A stretch of 64,000 bases of DNA from Polytrichum commune (taxonomy: Eukaryota; Streptophyta; Polytrichopsida; Polytrichales; Polytrichaceae): contig OX485804.1 in NCBI GenBank assembly GCA_950295325.1, forward strand, positions 35,638,429 to 35,702,428. Direction: 5' to 3'. Below, in pieces: positions 58,748 to 64,000 of the stretch (its first letter is position 1; the number at the start of each line of letters is the position of its first letter). Made by a program: the position numbers and the translations under genes. The notes beneath the pieces were generated by a model. That model saw nothing but the letters and a program-made list of their open reading frames with translations. It searched no databases and had not been told where the DNA came from.

Positions 58748-58870
58748 TTTACAAGGAATGACAAATACTTTGGGGTTAGCGATTAGTGTTGGTGACACTA
58801 TACCGTGGTTTACAATTAGTATTGAGCAAGACAATTAGAATCGGTGGCACTAAATACCATATTTAGTTGT
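58748..58870 (+). mobile_element. MITE, family A, copy 3 (one end)
   Basis: ACAAGGAATGACAAATACTT through GTGGTTTACAATTAGTATTG to TAAATACCATATTTAGTTG matches the right half of the copies at 5593-5965 and 10866-11226. Confidence 0.75.
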
Positions 58871-60589
58871 AGTTTACCATCATTTGAATCCCATGCAACA
58901 CGTCATGTGTCCCTGAAAGAGATCATGTGGGACTCGTACGGTGGTAGTAAATTTCCTTTCATGTATAGTCTGGTATTAAGCAACATAATTCAAGGAGGTA
59001 TGACTGAGGTGGGTACACCTAGTAACATTGAAAGTGAACTATAATAATTTAGAAGTAAACGTCACATCCAATTCTAAAATGTTCATATTTGAAAGAAAAC
59101 CATTACGTTGATAAATTACAACTCATTTTTGTTGTGAGACTATGTAATATGTGGACAATTTATAGTTATAGTTGAGTGGTTTAAGGCACAGGTTGTAGTT
59201 GAAAATAGACACCAAAAAAGACGTGTTTTGAAGGAATTGGAGTATATGCTTAGAATATATTAACCAATGTAGCTTTAGTTTTAACACAATGGGAAGGGCT
59301 TCTTGTGACTCAACTACAACTTTGAAACATGAAACGACAACTTCTCATATTCATAATTATTAACCGGACCCTGACCGGATAAGGCAATGCTCAATCGATC
59401 CAATAGTCAAAATTGTATGTGGAGTTGAAAGTGCTCCCAATACATGGCCACACACCTTAGAACAAAGACTTCTCTTAAGGAATCTTGAAGATCCTCCCAT
59501 TGTGATAAGTTAGATATGCAAAAGTTGTTCACTTAAGGTGGGGGTGTGAGATGGGGTCCCCAATGTGAGACATGCTTTTTTTTTTTAATAAAAGTGGAGC
59601 ACTAGAAGTGGAGGAAAAAATAAAAATCATATATTGGTGGTAAATTCATCTAACCATGTGAACCAGATAGAGGAAGCTTTGCTTGCAAGTGGATTTGAAC
59701 TAACATGTGAATATTTGCCCATGGCGAGTAGGGCATATGACTTCCAAGTAAGTTGCTCACTCCAACATCGCTTAAATGTTTGAGAAATGGAAGGTGGTTG
59801 TGTGCACACGTATAAGAGAGCAACAACCTTCTTCAAGAGCATATGGAAGGGGAGTATTTTGATTTTATCATGACATGGTTCTCTTGTTTATTTTCCTTTT
59901 GGTAAATATTCTTGACATGGGAGAGGGATCATAAAAATGAGGTACGTGGCCATACTCTAAACACTTCCGCCTCCAACATAATTTTCATTTTGGCCATTTA
60001 ATTTGATTGAAAGCTATCTCATTTGGTTAACAATTACGAATCGCCAAGATTGTCTTTCCAGGTTTCAGAAACAGACTCGAAAATTGAATGCAGACTTTAC
60101 GAAATGTCAGTGTGACATCAACCCTCATAATTCACTGCTAAACTTTGAAGAGTGTCTAATTGTTCAACACGTGGTCCAATCTCGTCGTGACAAGTATCCT
60201 TTTTGGTGTCCGTTCTCAACCACAAGCCTCGCCATATTATACCACTTCATATACACGTGTCCGATCGGGGCGAGTGACCACATAAGGCCCACATACTTGG
60301 GGCTTCTCATGAATCTAGTGTCGACAAGGGAGGGGGAACCAACAACAAACGAGGTTACTAGACTTCTTTACGCATGCATGTATATGTATATATAGTTCTC
60401 ATAGCTAGGGTAGGTAGATGGGTCAGCGGCAATCACCACAACGGTGCTAGTGCTGGCAGGCTTTCAGAATCATTGTGTCTAACATAATCCCTCCTAGATT
60501 ACCATTATTCTCGTCACAAGGGTAGGGCTGTCGACCTTACCTTATGAGCCATGCCCTTTCTGGAGGAAGATGGGGGCCTGTGTCCGGGA
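58871..60589. other. Non-genic stretch
   Basis: The longest open frame (plus, 60003-60395, 130 codons) has no recognisable motif. No gene is supported. Confidence 0.4.
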
Positions 60590-60777
60590 AGAACCGGCAG
60601 TTAGTTACAGATGAACCGGTTGAGTTTGAGGAAGAATCAGTTGAAGTTGGAGACTTCAGGAGAATTACCGATCATTTTAGAGGGATTTATAGAAGAATAT
60701 ACCTCGAATGAATGAAAGAAAAACTGGAAGATGTCGACGTGTAACCGGTTGGATGTAGAATCACTAGGATCTTGACG
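60590..60777 (+). repeat. AACCGG-rich dispersed repeat, copy 6
   Basis: GAACCGGCAGTTAGTTACAG to AATCACTAGGATCTTGACGG; truncated before the GCCCAAAAAC end. Preceded by TGTCCGGGAA, the likely intact terminus. Confidence 0.85.
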
Positions 60778-60860
60778 GTTGGGGCGAACCAACCTGTACA
60801 CTGGTTTCTTGGAGGCAAGGGTTTAGGCATCCAACGAGGAACGAGTGTATGGGTTCTTGG
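60778..60860 (+). repeat. Short dispersed repeat, copy joined to AACCGG copy 6
   Basis: GGGGCGAACCAACCTGTACA ... GAGTGTATGGGTT; immediately follows the truncated AACCGG copy, so one inserted into, or was copied together with, the other. Confidence 0.8.
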
Positions 60861-61196
60861 GCGCTGATGGGAGCAACTGTTGTAACTTATTAGAACCCGC
60901 ACAAATCACAGGACATCAAGTTCTCAGCAGCTAAGGGATGTTTTCCCACACGGGATGAGTGACTGTGAGAAAAACATGAGTAATGGTTTATTGTGGTCAT
61001 GGTTGGGAGTTTGAAGACCATGACCAAGGAAAATCCATGTTACATTCTGAAAGCCTTCGTCACCCATCATAGTATAAAGTGGGCTGAGACTAGGACAAAA
61101 TGTTTTTTTTTATAAATAGAGATATTTATTACTCAAAATATATTTACAAAAATAAAATGTGGTTTTGTCAAAATGTATGTATTTCTATGACATGGT

Positions 61197-61734
61197 CACT
61201 ACACCGTTTATGGTGTTTAGTGTCATGTACATTATTTGTGAAGGGCCTAACCAAGATGCCTGGAGCTCTCAAAGCGTCACACCTGCTAATTGTCGATATG
61301 ATTCCATTCGTCAACATAAGTAACTTTGAAAGAAAAAACTACACTATGACATTTAGCGTAGCACATTGGGATACTTTAGATGATAGTCTTGCATTTGAGT
61401 ATGCAAGGGGAAGATATTTTTGAGCGCACTAATTGCAAGTGTCATGTTACATTTTAGTGTGCAAGAGGACGATATCCTTGAGCATACTAATGGCAAGTGT
61501 CATTTGTGTACACTTTAGTCAACTTGTAGACCATTGTGTGACATAGGCATCCACCTCATAACACTATTGAACATACTCATGCCAAGATATTAGTAAGCGC
61601 ACTCGAACGCCAAGTGTCACGAGGTGACACTTCTGATGAGGTCATTAATCATCAATGTAACCTAGCATACGCCTCAAAATAGGGTAAGTGACACTATTAC
61701 ACATGTGACACTAATTATCCAAAATGGTGTAGTG
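61197..61734. mobile_element. CACTA-like non-autonomous element
   Basis: Ends CACTACACCGTTTATGGTGT and the inverse of CACTACACCATTTTGGATAA, continuing to TTAGTGTCA (about 24 of 30 match). Inside are subterminal repeats of about 65 bp (TATGCAAGGGGAAGATATTT / TGTGCAAGAGGACGATATCC, each followed by GCAAGTGTCAT). CACTA ends and subterminal repeats suggest En/Spm, but no 3-bp target duplication is visible. Confidence 0.6.
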
Positions 61735-62480
61735 TGAATTGGCCCTAGGGTAAACATGCCTAAATTGAAGACAACATAACCATTCTAAGCTCAACAATCA
61801 ACATGATTGGGGGGACCTGATGACCACTTAATGAACTAGAGTTCAATTTTCGCTTTGATGATGAATGAGATATTCATATGAGCTCCAAAAAGTACTATAT
61901 GAGGCAAATGGCTACAAGCATGACTAGGCTTTTGCTAATCATCTCGCACCAATCGCGTGTTTCATATCCTAAAAGAAGCGGGTGCAGAGAGAAAATTATC
62001 TGAATATCACACGCATACCTTTAATTGTTTTGGGTGCCAAGACTAGCAACACCCAAACACACAGGAGGCAGACGCATGTCAAAACATGAGCCGTTTTCGC
62101 TGCCGAAGTTTGGAACTTGATAAATAACAGTAGTATTGGAATTAGATTGCTTGCTTGGACTGCATATTATGGAGGGAAAGAAGGGATCTCAAGCATGGAT
62201 CCTACTAAATAGAAAAATCATTGGATAGGTGGGACCCTACAAGCAACAGAATGCAGACTGAGTACTGCTGTGAGTCGCACACCTTCCCAAAACCCCCCAA
62301 AACCCGTGCATAGGCAGATAAGGAACCACAGATCCACGATCGCCCTGCACTGGAACCCAGGATTAGTCATCATCTTCAGGATGGACACAAGCGTGAACAG
62401 GGCCATTATCGGTCGATGGATCGCACTACATCATTTTTATCTAACTGATGGCATGCATCATCGCAGTTCATCACCACTCG
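61735..62480. other. Non-genic stretch
   Basis: A degenerate dispersed repeat (about 61760-62030) matches 20640-20950 and 32610-32900. No gene recognised. Confidence 0.45.
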
Positions 62481-62778
62481 ATCAGGATACCGCCACCCTG
62501 TTTGAGATTCAACAACTTTGAACCAGTTTTTCATTCTTCATTTTATTTTATTTATTAAAAAAAAAACTGTGGTGGCTCCAGGGGGAACAGACTTCACACC
62601 ACCACCCTGTTCGAAATTCAACAAACTTAAAACCAGTTGTTTTCAACAAAGGGGGGAACGATAAGAAATAAGGGAAAAGCAAAGAAAAAAGTGGTGGCTC
62701 AGGTCGGAACAGACTTCACAACAACACCCATTCGAAATTCATCAACAAACTTTCAAACCAACTTTTAAAAACAAACAA

Positions 62779-62809
<31 letters not shown>

Positions 62810-62830
62810 GTGGTGGCTCCAGCAGGTCGA
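62480..62830 (+). repeat. ~121-bp imperfect tandem repeat
   Basis: GTGGTGGCTC recurs at 62569, 62691 and 62810. Between them lie GGAACAGACTTCACA, TTCGAAATTCA and AAACCAR segments and an A-rich tail. The last unit contains a CA run (62783-62804). Confidence 0.85.
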
Positions 62831-64000
62831 TGACAGCTGGAAAATACAAAGCTGCATGAAACTGGATACCCGAGTCTTGGGATATCCAGACTTTGACCAA
62901 GTACTGGGTGTTGATGATGAGCAGGCTGTAGACTCAAACTCAAAGAAATGTTATCGGACATTTTTTGTATTTAAGTTAACAGTAGTGAAGTGAACAAGAG
63001 CACGTCAAGAGCAGAGTCTGTCTGTGCAAAGGCAGTGAAATAATCTAAGACCATGCTGTTAAATCGGGGTGTGCAGACCGTGGGTTTCCGATTTATCATC
63101 AGATAACTTGACTGTGTAGGTGACTCAACCGTCATCAGATAACTGTGTCGAGAACCGGTTGCAACCGGATAACGAGTTCAAGGCTGTTGTTGGACTTTCG
63201 CAAAGTGGGGCCCCCTTGAAATACCCGAGGAACGCATAGGGGGTAGGCTTGTTGTACTCTTCAAAGAAGACAAGATCCCGCAAACTTCAAACATAACCCA
63301 ATCCTCATCTGTTTTATAAAAGGTATCAATATGCCAAGGTTTGGAAAGAGCAGATCTAGAGAGGAGCCCATTTACAAAATTAAATGACAAGAATTCACGC
63401 TGCAAAACCAAACCACCTCACATTCGTGGAGACAATGTTTTGACCTGATTGGGCTCAAAATTTGACCTGATTGGCATGGATGGATGCATCTGAAAACCAG
63501 GGTCACAATAGAATAGACTGCACTGCTGTAGGTGCAACATAAAAGTGGCTGAATGAAATTGAGGTTCCAAATAATTGGTACAGGCAGGCAGGCAGGGTTT
63601 AAAGAGCGAGGGAGGGAAGGTCAACTTTCCAATTTTGTGTTTCTTTCTCAAAATACTCATGTTACACAGCTCCATCTCCACCTCGTGGGGAATGTTCAAA
63701 GACATGTCACCATAGAGCATCAATTCGATGAGTGGGGAGTGTACATAAACTCCCACACTCAGCTCAACTCAACTCAACTCAACTCAACTCAATACCAGCA
63801 ATGGAAGGGAAAAAAGAAAGGATAGCAGCTATTTGCTTACAAAAGAGAGCTTTTCTCCCATCTCTGCACATATTTATACAAGGAGAAGCACTTGGAGGAT
63901 TTAAAAAAGAGAGGAGAGCTCTAGAACCACCACAACTATACTAAAATCGCAGGTGGATGAAGGAGGAAGGGGAAGAAGGCCATGCATTGACACCATCCAC
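62831..64000. other. Non-genic stretch to the window end
   Basis: A (CTCAA)6 microsatellite lies at 63763-63792. GA-rich sequence and a TATTTATA motif (63872-63879) near the end could belong to a promoter of a gene beyond the window; this is only a possibility. Confidence 0.35.
63763..63792 (+). repeat. (CTCAA)6 microsatellite
   Basis: Six exact pentamer copies. Confidence 0.95.

Noticed and set aside
60003-60395. 130-codon plus-strand frame
   Set aside because: Needs a non-ATG start, has no recognisable motif and ends in a low-complexity CMYMYI tail.
1-64000. CRISPR arrays, bacterial operons or phage genes
   Set aside because: The spliced genes and plant-type repeats show eukaryotic nuclear DNA; the tandem repeats seen are not regularly spaced direct repeats with unique spacers.

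Overview
This window is nuclear DNA from a land plant. It has spliced genes with GT-AG introns, a plant-type tRNA-Trp(CCA), a bacterial-type (chloroplast) ribosomal protein L1 gene and a frataxin gene, all set in a sea of decayed transposons. The gene sparsity, long introns and abundant non-autonomous DNA transposons suggest a large, repeat-rich genome. I cannot fix the species. A fern, lycophyte or other non-flowering plant would fit the unusual transposon remnants, but that is only a guess.

Layout. 1-1503 (+): last four exons of the chloroplast L1 ribosomal protein. 2360-2431 (+): an intact tRNA-Trp, with a decayed tRNA-Trp-like relic 0.3 kb further on. 4.2-5.6 kb (-): a degenerate L1-type LINE, with part of its reverse transcriptase copied again at 6.67 kb. 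5.59-5.96 kb: a MITE whose inverted relative sits inside an intron at 10.87-11.23 kb. 7417-16465 (-): a complete 16-exon RCC1-repeat gene of the RCC2 type, reconstructed here to 525 codons with consistent splice phases, including a 24-nt microexon. 17.5-33 kb: no intact gene. This stretch holds two PIF/Harbinger-like MITEs, a fold-back element, a broken hAT-like transposase interrupted by a tandem pair of another MITE, and a fragment resembling a HUH Rep protein. 33195-36602 (+): a complete six-exon mitochondrial frataxin gene (216 codons) whose first intron carries three tandem copies of a roughly 0.3-kb unit. 36.6-47.7 kb: a 1.2-kb TTA-flanked TIR element and a 1-kb TA-flanked pogo/mariner-like element. 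About 47.7-57.75 kb (-): a large decayed LINE (ORF1-like, endonuclease-like, reverse transcriptase, RNase H and C-terminal regions) with a TTA-flanked MITE nested in it and many poly-G tracts. 57.8-64 kb: a hAT-like MITE, further dispersed repeats, a CACTA-like element and a 121-bp tandem repeat.

The three protein genes are unrelated housekeeping functions (plastid translation, chromatin/cytoskeleton-associated RCC1 protein, mitochondrial iron-sulfur assembly) and show no operon-like logic. The unusual biology in the window lies mainly in its mobile elements and in intron-borne structures. I did not find a convincing undescribed multi-gene system. The best candidates for a second look are the Rep-like fragment, the hAT relic with its tandem insertion, the stop-containing cassette exon candidate in the RCC2-like gene, and the large fold-back elements.
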